Shown one piece after another: positions 5,799-12,040 of a stretch of 15,626 nucleotides of DNA; position 1 is the stretch's first letter; each line of letters begins with the position of its first letter. Origin of the DNA: Betaproteobacteria bacterium (GTDB lineage: Bacteria > Pseudomonadota > Gammaproteobacteria > Burkholderiales > SG8-39); contig JAOUGZ010000018.1 in assembly GCA_029865405.1 (NCBI GenBank), positions 1 to 15,626 on the forward strand, read 5' to 3'. The notes beneath the pieces were generated by a model. It had not been told where the DNA came from. It was given only the letters and a program-made list of their open reading frames with translations, and made no database searches. A program made the position numbers and the translations under genes.

Positions 5799-6776
5799 AT
5801 GAAACCCCGGCCCCGGATGCTCATTCCAGTTCTGATCTTCGTTGTCGCGCTGCTCGCGCTTGCGGGAAGCATCGCCTTCGGTGGCCCGACTCCTCCAGCG
5901 CCCATGGCAACCATCAACGATCCGTTCAGGTCAGTAGACTTCTCGGATCTACCTCCGGTACTGATCTTTCAGGCGTCGGACGGTCAGCCTCTGGCTTACC
6001 GCGAGTACGTCCCGGTCGGCGTACAACGCGGAAGCGTTACCCTTATCCACGGCTCTTCCGCAAGCAGCAATAGCATGCACCCGATGGCTAAAGCGCTTGC
6101 GGCGGCGGGATACAAGGCGTTTGCCCTCGATATGCGCGGCCATGGGCAGTCGGGTGCCAAGGGCCACATTCGCCACATCGGACAACTCGACTCCGATCTG
6201 GCCGACTTCGTCCGCGCAGTTCGTCCGCCGCAGCCTTCTACGCTTGCTGGCTTCTCCTCGGGTGGCGGCTTTGTCCTTCGCTTTGCGGGAGGCGAGAACC
6301 AGTCCCTCTTCGGAAGCTATCTTCTGCTCTCCCCTTTCCTCAGCGAGAGCGCCCCAAACCAACGTCCAGGAAGTGGCGGCTGGGTCAACGTGGGCGTTCC
6401 ACGAATTATCGGATTGGCGGTACTGAATTCGCTCGGCATTCGTGCCTTCAACTGGTTGCCCGTTGCGTCATTCGCGCTGAATGAGCAGGCGCGGACTCTT
6501 CTCACACCAGAGTATGACTTCAACCTTGCCATGAATTTTCGGCCGGAGCGCGACTATGTGGCCAACATTCAGCGCGTCGCGAAACCGTGCGCAGTTCTGG
6601 CAGGCGCTGCAGACGAAGCATTTCGTACCGAGAAGCTGGAGGAGATCGTCCGTGCCGCAGGCAAGGGCTGGGAGGTTGAGTTGTTGCCCAATGTGGGGCA
6701 CATCCCATTGACCCTCGAACCTTCTGCTGTTGCAGTTATGGTGCGCCATGTTCGCAAGTTGCAGCAAGCGGTCTAA
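5799..6776 (+). CDS. Membrane-anchored alpha/beta hydrolase, lysophospholipase-like (cassette C11)
   Basis: 325 residues. Residues about 8-28 form a hydrophobic signal anchor with basic residues before it, placing the enzyme in or outside the inner membrane. The hydrolase fold has the oxyanion region LIHGSSASS (82-90), DMRGHGQSGAKGH (111-123), the nucleophile elbow GFSSGG with Ser153, an acid Asp272 (AGAADEAF) and His301 (NVGHIPL), so the catalytic triad is complete. RGHGxS and the late aspartate resemble monoglyceride lipase/lysophospholipase-type serine hydrolases; the substrate is unknown. The ATG lies only 9 bases inside the cassette, so its ribosome binding site must be in the neighbouring attC or absent. 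The stop TAA (6774-6776) lies in the R'' core. Confidence 0.9.
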   Translation: MKPRPRMLIPVLIFVVALLALAGSIAFGGPTPPAPMATINDPFRSVDFSDLPPVLIFQASDGQPLAYREYVPVGVQRGSVTLIHGSSASSNSMHPMAKALAAAGYKAFALDMRGHGQSGAKGHIRHIGQLDSDLADFVRAVRPPQPSTLAGFSSGGGFVLRFAGGENQSLFGSYLLLSPFLSESAPNQRPGSGGWVNVGVPRIIGLAVLNSLGIRAFNWLPVASFALNEQARTLLTPEYDFNLAMNFRPERDYVANIQRVAKPCAVLAGAADEAFRTEKLEEIVRAAGKGWEVELLPNVGHIPLTLEPSAVAVMVRHVRKLQQAV

Positions 6777-6842
6777 CCCGTCGTCGCACCCGGCGTGCGC
6801 CAGGCTCGGCCTGTTGCCCGCGGGTGAACTGTAGCGCTAGCG
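6771..6842 (+). other. attC site of cassette C11, degenerate 3' core
   Basis: R'' GTCTAAC (6771-6777). The 3' core is GCTAGCG (6836-6842) instead of GTTRRRY. The assignment is supported by the next cassette's R'' CGGTAAC, one change from the predicted CGCTAAC, and by the CGGGTGAACTGTAGC arm that is typical of attC left of R'. Confidence 0.72.
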
Positions 6843-6859
6843 GTCGAAAAGGCACCGTC

Positions 6860-7255
6860 ATGATTCGAGGCAGTTGTCTTTGTGGAAGCGTTCGTTACGA
6901 GATCCGGGGACCGCTGGGTCGCGCGACTCATTGCCACTGCTCCATGTGCCGCAAGGCTCACGGCGCCGCGTTCGGCACATACGCTCGAGTCAAAATCAGC
7001 GATTTCGTAATGATCTCTGGAGAGCACAACATCGGGTCATATCGTTCCTCGCCCGGGGTGTTGCGCACCTTCTGTCGCTCGTGCGGCTCGACACTTCAGT
7101 TCATCACTGAGGCGCAACCCGAGAGCTTCGCGTTGGCCCTTGGCACCCTCGATGACGATCCGGGTGTCCGCCCTTCGCATCACATCTTCGTCGGGTCAAA
7201 GGCCCCGTGGTTCGAGATCACCGACAAGTTGCCTCAACATCATGGGGACCTGTAA
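6860..7255 (+). CDS. GFA-family zinc protein (Gfa/CENP-V fold, cassette C12)
   Basis: 131 residues from ATG 6860; an upstream in-frame ATG at 6824 lies in the previous attC and is rejected. Zinc ligand pattern: CLCGSVRYE (Cys6, Cys8), HCHCSMCRKAHGAAF with two to three cysteines, and FCRSCGSTLQF, then a C-terminal HIFVGSKAPWFEI stretch. This is the full signature of the family named after glutathione-dependent formaldehyde-activating enzyme. Most members have no proven activity and the name should not be taken as function. A purine-rich GAAAAGG (6846-6852) serves as ribosome binding site. Confidence 0.92.
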   Translation: MIRGSCLCGSVRYEIRGPLGRATHCHCSMCRKAHGAAFGTYARVKISDFVMISGEHNIGSYRSSPGVLRTFCRSCGSTLQFITEAQPESFALALGTLDDDPGVRPSHHIFVGSKAPWFEITDKLPQHHGDL

Positions 7256-7276
7256 GCACTTCTGCGCAGATTCGAC

Positions 7277-7363
7277 CGGTAACCCGGCGCCGCTGCGGAC
7301 GGCCCGCCAGCGGCGCGCTTCGTCAATGGTTGTGCCGGCCCGCCGCACAGATCCGCGTTGGAC
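7277..7363 (+). other. attC site of cassette C12
   Basis: R'' CGGTAAC (7277-7283, degenerate), R' GTTGGAC (7357-7363), inner arm GCGCCGCTGCGGACGG. There are 21 bases between the gene stop and R''. Confidence 0.75.
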
Positions 7364-7372
7364 GTCCTACGC

Positions 7373-8014
7373 ATGACCCTCTTGGATGCGATATTCCGCC
7401 GGCGCCCGCCGGCCTCGCTCAACTCGGTTACGTTTGACGCTTCACGCTACAGGTTTCAGGGCGACCAGGACGGAGCACGGGTCTGGTTCCTGCCCGAAGG
7501 GGGCGGCGTCGGGCTCTACTTCTTCCCGCTCACACCAGACTTGCCCGCGGCGGCATCCACCGACCAACTGCGAGAGTTCTACGCGGCTCAGGGGGGAGCG
7601 CAGATGCAGGTCGTAGAGTGCCGAGTGCTTCCACTTGATGGCGTTCCGGGCATCTGGCTCATCTGCAAGGCGCGCGACGAGCAGGCGCGCGGGGCTGCGT
7701 ACGTCGGTGCCATCACCGTTCCGTTTCGAGATTTCAGTTTCGTCATCAAGATTCAGTGCCATGAGCAGGGCATGACTGGTGCGCGCGAAGCACTGCTCGT
7801 TGACGAGGCGCTCAGGAATGGGACAGGGCGTCTCGAGGATGGCCGGTTCGTCCCCATCGGCTGGTCTTTCGATGACGAGCGGTTCGATGACAGGTTGCCG
7901 CAGCACCCCCTGTCGCGAGTCCGCCGAGAGTTGCGTCATATTGCGTCGTCGGTGCGGATTGACGCGATGGTCAAGGACGCGGCTCGATTCGACTGGCCGC
8001 AAGATGGCGCCTGA
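7373..8014 (+). CDS. Unknown 213-residue protein (cassette C13)
   Basis: A soluble protein with alternating strands (FDASRYRFQGDQDGARVWFLPEGGGVGLYFFPL) and a second half containing VPGIWLICKARDEQARGAAYVGAITVPFRDFSFVIKIQCHEQGMTGAREALL. It ends with a conserved-looking block GWSFDDERFDDRLPQHPLSRVRREL. From memory related hypothetical proteins exist with the DERFDxxFPxHPLSRVR motif, with no function assigned. ATG 7373 is chosen over TTG 7358, which is the core site itself. The stop TGA (8012-8014) falls in the attC R'' variant GCCTGAC. Confidence 0.8.
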   Translation: MTLLDAIFRRRPPASLNSVTFDASRYRFQGDQDGARVWFLPEGGGVGLYFFPLTPDLPAAASTDQLREFYAAQGGAQMQVVECRVLPLDGVPGIWLICKARDEQARGAAYVGAITVPFRDFSFVIKIQCHEQGMTGAREALLVDEALRNGTGRLEDGRFVPIGWSFDDERFDDRLPQHPLSRVRRELRHIASSVRIDAMVKDAARFDWPQDGA

Positions 8015-8082
8015 CACCGCGTTGTCGGCCGACGCCTTTCACTGCGCGCTACGCGCGGCGCGACGCGGCGCGAACGTTTGGG
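8009..8082 (+). other. attC site of cassette C13, both cores degenerate
   Basis: R'' GCCTGAC (8009-8015) and 3' core GTTTGGG (8076-8082) both deviate from RYYYAAC and GTTRRRY. The body (CCGCGTTGTCGGCCGACGCCT and GCGGCGCGAAC) clearly belongs to the C3/C4/C6 group. The A-to-G change in R'' still leaves a stop codon (TGA) for the gene. Confidence 0.78.
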
Positions 8083-8112
8083 TGTGCTGCATTCCCGGAG
8101 CGAAGAAATGCC

Positions 8113-8352
8113 ATGAAGACAATGACGTGCAGACAACTTGGTGGGGCTTGTGACAAGCAGTTTCATGCGAACGCGTTTGACCAGATCGCCGGAATGAGCA
8201 GGCAACACGGCATGGAAATGTTTCAGAAGAAGGATCCCGAGCATCTTGTAGCCATGAACAGGATGCAATCGCTCGTGAACCGGCCGGAAGCGATGCAGGC
8301 GTGGCTCGAGGGCAAGCGTAAGGAATTTGACGCCTTACCTGAGGACGAGTAG
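8113..8352 (+). CDS. Small DUF1059-like protein (cassette C14)
   Basis: 79 residues. The start MKTMTCRQLGGACDKQFHA with the CRQLGG.CD motif, then HGMEMFQKKDPEHLVAMNRM and EGKRKEFDALPED, match from memory the DUF1059 family of small bacterial proteins. The two conserved cysteines (Cys6, Cys13) may bind a metal or form a redox pair, but function is unknown. GAAGAAATG-type purine-rich sequence (8101-8107) lies just before the ATG. 31 bases separate the stop from the attC. Confidence 0.85.
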   Translation: MKTMTCRQLGGACDKQFHANAFDQIAGMSRQHGMEMFQKKDPEHLVAMNRMQSLVNRPEAMQAWLEGKRKEFDALPEDE

Positions 8353-8383
8353 ACGAGGTGGCATTGCCAAGAGGCCGCAACAC

Positions 8384-8446
8384 GCCTAACAGCAGCGTGC
8401 AACCGAGGCGCAACAAGCCGCGCCCGGCCGATGCTGGGCGTTGGGC
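8384..8446 (+). other. attC site of cassette C14
   Basis: R'' GCCTAAC (8384-8390) and R' GTTGGGC (8440-8446). The next cassette's R'' GCCCAAC is the exact complement of this R'. Confidence 0.88.
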
Positions 8447-8483
8447 CGAGTAAAAGCGATCATCGGCCCGCTGCGCAATTCGC

Positions 8484-9407
8484 GTGATCACCCGTGACCA
8501 CTTCGAGGGCTGCCTTCTCGGCCTGGCGCTCGGCGACGCCGTCGGCGCGCCGGCCGAAGGCGGATTTCTCGAGCGCCTCGTGTGGCGCTTCATCGGCACG
8601 ACGAGCCGCGACGAGATGCGCTGGACTGACGACACCCAGATGTCGCTCGACGTCGCTGAGTCCCTGCTGTCGCACGGTCGGGTCGAGCCCGACGATCTTG
8701 CGCGCAGGTTCGCTGCCGGCTACAGATGGACTCGCGGCTACGGTCCCGGAACTGCCAAGCTGCTCAAGCGCGTCGCGAGCGGGACCACCTGGGAAAAAGC
8801 CAATCGCTCCGTTTACCCCGAGGGCTCCTTCGGAAATGGCGGCGCGATGCGCTCTCCCGTGATCGGACTGTTCTTCGCCGGACGCCAGCAGGAACTTGTG
8901 GAGGCGGCACGCCTGGCCGCCCGCGTCACGCACGCCCACCCTATTGGGGAGGAAGGGGCAGTGCTAATCGCCACGGCGACCGCGCGCGCCGCTCTCGGTC
9001 AGCACGGCTTGTCGGTTGTCGAAGCCGCAGCTGCCAACTGCACCCTGGAGGCGTTCCAGAAGCGTCTTGCGTTTGCTCGCGATTGGCTCACAGCAACGAA
9101 GTCCCCCCCGACGGCCCTTGAGGTCCGGCGGCGGCTCGGGAACGGAATCTCTGCCCACGAGTCATGCGTGACCGCCCTGTACTGCGCGTTGCGCTTCATC
9201 GACGCCCCTCTCCTTGAGCTCCTGTCCTTTGTGGCGTCCATCCGAGGGGACGTAGACACCATCGGGGCAATGGCCGGCGCCGTCTGGGGAGCCGCCAATG
9301 GCTCCGGTCGCCTGCCGGGACAACTCTTGTCCAGGCTCGAGCAAAAAGAGAGACTGACCTCCGTTGCCGCCCAGCTTTACGCGAAGAGTGAACAGCGTGA
9401 TGTTTGA
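8484..9407 (+). CDS. ADP-ribosylglycohydrolase family protein (cassette C15)
   Basis: 307 residues, the usual length of the family. Motifs in order: GCLLGLALGDAVGAPAEG (9-26), MRWTDDTQMSLDVAESLL (metal-binding TDDT), SFGNGGAMRSPVIGLFF, VTHAHPIGEEGAVL, and the C-terminal RGDVDTIGAMAGAVWGA, which carries the second pair of metal-binding aspartates (GGD is usual; here RGD). Family members cleave ADP-ribose from proteins or small molecules using two Mg2+ ions. All key aspartates are present, so activity is likely. The start is GTG 8484; no ATG is available near the N-terminus. Possible substrates include toxin-modified targets, such as DraG-like removal of ADP-ribose, but this is inference. Confidence 0.93.
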   Translation: MITRDHFEGCLLGLALGDAVGAPAEGGFLERLVWRFIGTTSRDEMRWTDDTQMSLDVAESLLSHGRVEPDDLARRFAAGYRWTRGYGPGTAKLLKRVASGTTWEKANRSVYPEGSFGNGGAMRSPVIGLFFAGRQQELVEAARLAARVTHAHPIGEEGAVLIATATARAALGQHGLSVVEAAAANCTLEAFQKRLAFARDWLTATKSPPTALEVRRRLGNGISAHESCVTALYCALRFIDAPLLELLSFVASIRGDVDTIGAMAGAVWGAANGSGRLPGQLLSRLEQKERLTSVAAQLYAKSEQRDV

Positions 9408-9449
9408 ACCCCAGACCCGAGAAGCGCACGAAGGACCGCAGACAAACCG

Positions 9450-9527
9450 GCCCAACAACCAGTTGCACCGGAGCGTCAGCAGCCGCCTCCGGCGTCTGTC
9501 GCCGCCCGGTGACCTGGGGCGTTAGGC
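9450..9527 (+). other. attC site of cassette C15
   Basis: R'' GCCCAAC (9450-9456) is the exact complement of the cassette start TTGGGC. R' is GTTAGGC (9521-9527). The arm CCCGGTGACCTGGGGC precedes R'. 42 bases lie between the gene stop and the site. Confidence 0.92.
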
Positions 9528-9552
9528 GCACGCGGACAACCATAGGGAACGC

Positions 9553-9963
9553 ATGAACAGAGTAATTCACTTTGAGATCCATGCTGCCGATCCGGAACGG
9601 GCGGCTCAGTTCTATCGTCATGTCTTCGGCTGGGACATCAAGGAATGGGTCATTCCCGGTGTCGAGATTCCGAATGAGAATCGATATTGGCTCGTCACTA
9701 CCGGGCCCGAAGCGGAGCCCGGCATAGACGGGGGTATCCTGTTTCGGCGTGGATCTGCTCCTGCGGATGGACAGCCGGTCAATGCCTATGTCTGCACCAT
9801 CGGCGTTCCGTCCGTGGACGACTCAGTTCGGAAAGCCCTCGCCGCCGGAGCAACTCTCGCGGTGCCCAAGATGCCGATCAAGGGGGTAGGCTGGCTTGCG
9901 TACTGCAAGGACACCGAGGGTAACATCATCGGCATGATGCAGGATGACAAGAGCGCAGGGTGA
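9553..9963 (+). CDS. VOC superfamily protein (glyoxalase/bleomycin-resistance fold, cassette C16)
   Basis: 136 residues. A typical single-subunit VOC protein made of two beta-alpha-beta-beta-beta modules: VIHFEIHAADPERAAQFYRHVFGWDI (residues 4-29) and the second NAYVCTIGVPSVDDSVRKALAAGATLAVPKMPI, ending in CKDTEGNIIGMMQDD. Candidate metal ligands are His6 or His10 in module 1 and Glu in DTEGN of module 2. Reactions vary widely in the superfamily (isomerase, dioxygenase, antibiotic sequestration), and the substrate is unknown. The start has an A-rich GGGAACGC (9544-9551) upstream. Cassettes with this fold are frequent in environmental integrons. Confidence 0.92.
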   Translation: MNRVIHFEIHAADPERAAQFYRHVFGWDIKEWVIPGVEIPNENRYWLVTTGPEAEPGIDGGILFRRGSAPADGQPVNAYVCTIGVPSVDDSVRKALAAGATLAVPKMPIKGVGWLAYCKDTEGNIIGMMQDDKSAG

Positions 9964-9971
9964 GTGGCAGC

Positions 9972-10035
9972 GCCTAACAACCGCTTGCAGTGGACCATCC
10001 GCTGCGCGGCTCGCCGCTGAACCCGGGCTTCATGC
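9972..10035 (+). other. attC site of cassette C16 with decayed 3' core
   Basis: R'' GCCTAAC (9972-9978) exactly complements the cassette start TTAGGC, and the arms CTTGCAGTGGACC and GCCGCTGAACCCGGG are typical. The expected R' is replaced by CTTCATGC (10028-10035). That reads as GTTATGC with one inserted C and G-to-C, which would fit the next cassette's R'' GCATAAC. Confidence 0.78.
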
Positions 10036-10150
10036 CCCGGTGGTGCCTATACCGTTCCGCGTAGTTGAGCAGGCAAAGGCTCGGGCGTAGTCTGATCGCG
10101 TGAGGCTACACTCATCGGGTCTCATGTCATCCACAATCAAGGAATCCGAT
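10036..10150 (+). other. Cassette C17 leader without a gene
   Basis: The longest gene-free leader in the array, about 115 bases. TTGAGC (10064-10069) and TAGTCT (10087-10092) with 17-base spacing weakly resemble a sigma-70 promoter. AAGGA (10139-10143) is a clear ribosome binding site for the downstream gene. If real, the promoter would give this cassette its own transcription far from the integron promoter. Confidence 0.3.
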
Positions 10151-10576
10151 ATGAACAAGAAATTCTGGACTGGGTTTGTGGCGGTGTTTGTAGCCATGGA
10201 AATCATGATGTTTCTCGTCCACGGCGTCATTCTCAAACCCGCATATGAGGCCACTCAATCTGTTTGGCGGCCCGACATGATGTCCCTCATGTGGATCTAT
10301 CACGTGCTCGCAATCATTGGCGCGTTCTTCTTTACGCTCATCTTCTCGAAAGGATATGAAGGTAACGGAGCGATGGAAGGTGCACGCTACGGACTCTACA
10401 TCGGCATCTGGATGAGTTCCGGAATGGCGTACGGCAGCTTTGCAATGATCAACATTCCGTACTCGCTTGCACTGCAATGGTTCATATACGGCGTGGTTGA
10501 ATTCATTATCTATGGCGTCATTCTTGCGTTGGTGTATGGAAAGCAAGCCACGGTGATGTCCACTCCGAAGGCTTGA
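10151..10576 (+). CDS. Four-helix integral membrane protein (cassette C17)
   Basis: 141 residues from ATG 10151 with AAGGA 8-12 bases upstream. Four hydrophobic segments: about 5-28 (FWTGFVAVFVAMEIMMFLVHGVIL), 50-68 (WIYHVLAIIGAFFFTLIFS), 84-104 (YGLYIGIWMSSGMAYGSFAMI) and 112-133. Recognisable short motifs are SVWRPDM after helix 1 and KGYEGNGAMEGARYGLYIG before helix 3, which recur from memory in unnamed membrane proteins. Function is unknown. Codon use is more A+T-rich than neighbouring cassettes. About 148 bases (10577-10724) without a recognisable gene follow the stop before the attC arm. Confidence 0.85.
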   Translation: MNKKFWTGFVAVFVAMEIMMFLVHGVILKPAYEATQSVWRPDMMSLMWIYHVLAIIGAFFFTLIFSKGYEGNGAMEGARYGLYIGIWMSSGMAYGSFAMINIPYSLALQWFIYGVVEFIIYGVILALVYGKQATVMSTPKA

Positions 10577-10724
10577 CGTTCAACCGACATAGCGGTGCAA
10601 CGCGCGGACCGGGTAATCGAACGGGCCGCGGTCGCCCGCGAATGGCCGCTCCTAATACCCAGCGGTGACAGGTTCGGGTCGTGAGCAGGCAATCGTAGGC
10701 CAATGCAATGCGCAGTCCAATGCC

Positions 10725-10775
10725 GCATAACAACGCGTCGCAGCCGACCGCCTTCGGCGGCGGCTCAACGCGAGC
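10725..10775 (+). other. attC site of cassette C17, left part (split by insertion element)
   Basis: R'' GCATAAC (10725-10731) then AACGCGTCGCAGCCGACC, a GCCTTCGGCGGC stem-loop and GGCTCAACGCGAGC. The R' core GTTAGAA lies at 11228-11234, on the far side of the IS remnant. Joining 10775 to 11228 restores a normal 58-bp attC. Confidence 0.82.
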
Positions 10776-11227
10776 TATAAGGACTTTCCCGGAACTGCAA
10801 GGGTTCTGGTGGTGATGATCGAAGGTCGGACTGCGTCACTATAAACGGCCTGTTTTGAGCAGCGCCGTGGTCGGCCCGATGCCGCGGATCTTCATCAGCC
10901 GCTGCGCGGGCCCCGAGAGCCGCGCCTGGGCACCAAGCTCCCGGTCGTGCGCCCCGGAGCACGCCTCCTTCCCGATCAGGCACGGCGATAGCCCCGCCAC
11001 CACTCGCTCGAGCTGATCGCGGCGCACCGTCCGGCGCAGTACCGTCCTGCCCGCGCCATCCACCCCATGCAGCGAAAACACGCTCTTTGCCAGGTCGATC
11101 CCCACGGTAGTAATCTGTTCCATGACTTCCCCTCTCGTCTTTGGATTGAACGACGTCACGTCAATCTTGGCACTTCGATGCCGTGCGAGCTTCGGCCCGC
11201 TTCGAGTAGGGGAAGTCCCTTTCATTC
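10776..11227 (-). mobile_element. Internally deleted IS110-family (IS1111-group-like) element inserted in an attC
   Basis: Roughly 450 bp bearing a remnant IS110 transposase on the minus strand. Sub-terminal inverted repeats are visible: GGACTTTCCC (10781-10790) at the left and GGGGAAGTCCC (11209-11219) at the right. The outermost bases are TATAA and TTTCATTC. Sub-terminal repeats and insertion next to the R' core of attC are known for the IS1111-attC subgroup. Full-length members are about 1.2-1.5 kb, so most of the element is lost. Confidence 0.83.
10839..11123 (-). pseudogene. IS110-family transposase remnant
   Basis: From ATG at 11123 the frame gives about 94 residues. The N-terminal RuvC-like part is intact: MEQITTVGIDLAKSVFSLHG with the first catalytic Asp, and IGKEACSGAH with the Glu. 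It then jumps at ...RELGAQARLSG to GPAQRLMKIRGIGPTTAL, the helix-hairpin-helix region that normally lies some 150 residues further on. The internal deletion is in frame, and the reading changes again after TTAL to LLKTGRL and a stop, losing the C-terminal Tnp_20 domain with its catalytic serine. The transposase cannot be active. Confidence 0.88.
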
Positions 11228-11234
11228 GTTAGAA
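11228..11234 (+). other. R' core of the split C17 attC
   Basis: GTTAGAA; cassette C18 begins at T11229 and its own R'' core TTCTAAC (11525) is the exact complement. AGAAGG here also serves as ribosome binding site for the next ATG. Confidence 0.82.
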
Positions 11235-11238
11235 GGCA

Positions 11239-11517
11239 ATGGCGGCAATCACCAAGGAACAGGCGCAGCAGTTGGCGAAGGATCACGCGGCTCGGGTTCC
11301 GCTCGGTCAGCCGGACTATCGCTTAGGCTTTACGCTTTCCGGGCGCATCGGGGACGAATGGCTTTTTGCATACCGGATCGAATGTCTCAAGAACGTTCCG
11401 CCGGAGGAACAAGAGCAGTTTGCTGGAGCGGGCGGATTCATCATGTCGGCGCAAGGTCAGGCCCGCGACTTATCTGTGCCAATGTTCATAGAAGCCGAGC
11501 GCAAAATCGAGAGGTGA
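11239..11517 (+). CDS. Small Imm35/YrhB-like protein (cassette C18)
   Basis: 92 residues: an N-terminal helix MAAITKEQAQQLAKDHAARV, then EWLFAYRIECLKN and EEQEQFAGAGGFIMSAQGQARDLSVPMFIEAERK. The order helix, W.F.Y strand, GxGGF strand and a final acidic helix resembles YrhB/Imm35-type small proteins, some of which act as immunity proteins in polymorphic toxin systems. The assignment is from pattern memory only and no toxin is adjacent. The ATG lies 10 bases inside the cassette, with AGAAGG of the core site as ribosome binding site. Confidence 0.78.
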   Translation: MAAITKEQAQQLAKDHAARVPLGQPDYRLGFTLSGRIGDEWLFAYRIECLKNVPPEEQEQFAGAGGFIMSAQGQARDLSVPMFIEAERKIER

Positions 11518-11524
11518 AATTGCC

Positions 11525-11590
11525 TTCTAACCGCGCAGCCCAGGCCGAGGCCAAGCTTCCCCCGAATCAGTTGACACTCCGGCCTTACGA
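11525..11590 (+). other. attC site of cassette C18, degenerate 3' core
   Basis: R'' TTCTAAC (11525-11531) matches this cassette's start exactly. The R' position reads CTTACGA (11584-11590), two G-to-C changes from GTTAGGA. The arm CAGTTGACACTCCGGC before it is attC-like. Confidence 0.72.
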
Positions 11591-11637
11591 CCGGAGGTGA
11601 GTGGTGACGAGATCAGGACCTCAAGGAATCGCGAACT

Positions 11638-11946
11638 ATGGCGATTGGCTCGAGCGCTCATACGGGTGAACTGCTGGTGAACTGGCCGCAGCTCATATTT
11701 GCAGCCGGATTGCCGGTGATCGGGGGCGCGTTCATCGCATACAACGCCATGATCTTCTGGCCGACTGTAGGGCGAAAGGAGGACGCGCCCTCGGTAGCGC
11801 CAATCTTTGGTGGCGTCATCGCCGCAGTGGGGATTTTTGTTGCCAGTCGCCGGGAGTTGGCGACGGTCCTGGATACCGCTTCTCATCGACTGGCAGGGTT
11901 TCGCATCTTCTTATCCCACTGGCTCTCAAAGCGGGCGAAGTCGTGA
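11638..11946 (+). CDS. Two-helix membrane protein, unknown (cassette C19)
   Basis: 102 residues with two hydrophobic segments: about 17-38 (QLIFAAGLPVIGGAFIAYNAM) and 51-69 (SVAPIFGGVIAAVGIFVAS), then a basic amphipathic tail (HRLAGFRIFLSHWLSKRAKS). An ATG at 11638 follows a leader of about 50 bases. The stop TGA is at 11944-11946. The family is not recognised. It is the last cassette before the chromosome, judging by the last attC-like sequence. Confidence 0.62.
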   Translation: MAIGSSAHTGELLVNWPQLIFAAGLPVIGGAFIAYNAMIFWPTVGRKEDAPSVAPIFGGVIAAVGIFVASRRELATVLDTASHRLAGFRIFLSHWLSKRAKS

Positions 11947-11953
11947 TCGCGCC

Positions 11954-12040
11954 GCCTTACGATCGGTTGCAGCGGACCGCGAGATATGGCGTGCCTGGAG
12001 CCAAGTGCGGCAGCGCGCCCGCTGAACCGGAACATTGTGC
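11954..12040 (+). other. Last attC remnant of the array (cassette C19)
   Basis: R'' position reads GCCTTAC (11954-11960; A-to-T in the core) followed by typical GATCGGTTGCAGCGGACCGC. The 3' end is CCCGCTGAACCGGAAC then ATTGTGC (12034-12040) in place of GTTAGGC. Both cores are broken, so it is probably inactive. It marks the right end of the array; 12041-12132 holds no gene. Confidence 0.68.

Larger units (their letters stand above)
1..12040 (+). mobile_element. Integron gene-cassette array, distal part (19 cassettes, first one partial)
   Basis: Nineteen attC-like palindromes separate short, co-oriented and functionally unrelated genes. Cassette boundaries fall after the first G of each R' core, near positions 281, 1344, 1837, 2361, 2774, 3202, 4002, 4525, 5160, 5789, 6836, 7357, 8076, 8440, 9521, 10029, 11228, 11584 and 12034. 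Cassette starts and the matching R'' cores are exact reverse complements in C2, C3, C4, C7, C8, C9, C10, C15, C16 and C18. attC lies 3' of each gene, so by the usual integron layout intI and attI lie to the left, outside the window. No integrase gene is visible here. GC content rises visibly to the right of the array. Confidence 0.95.
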
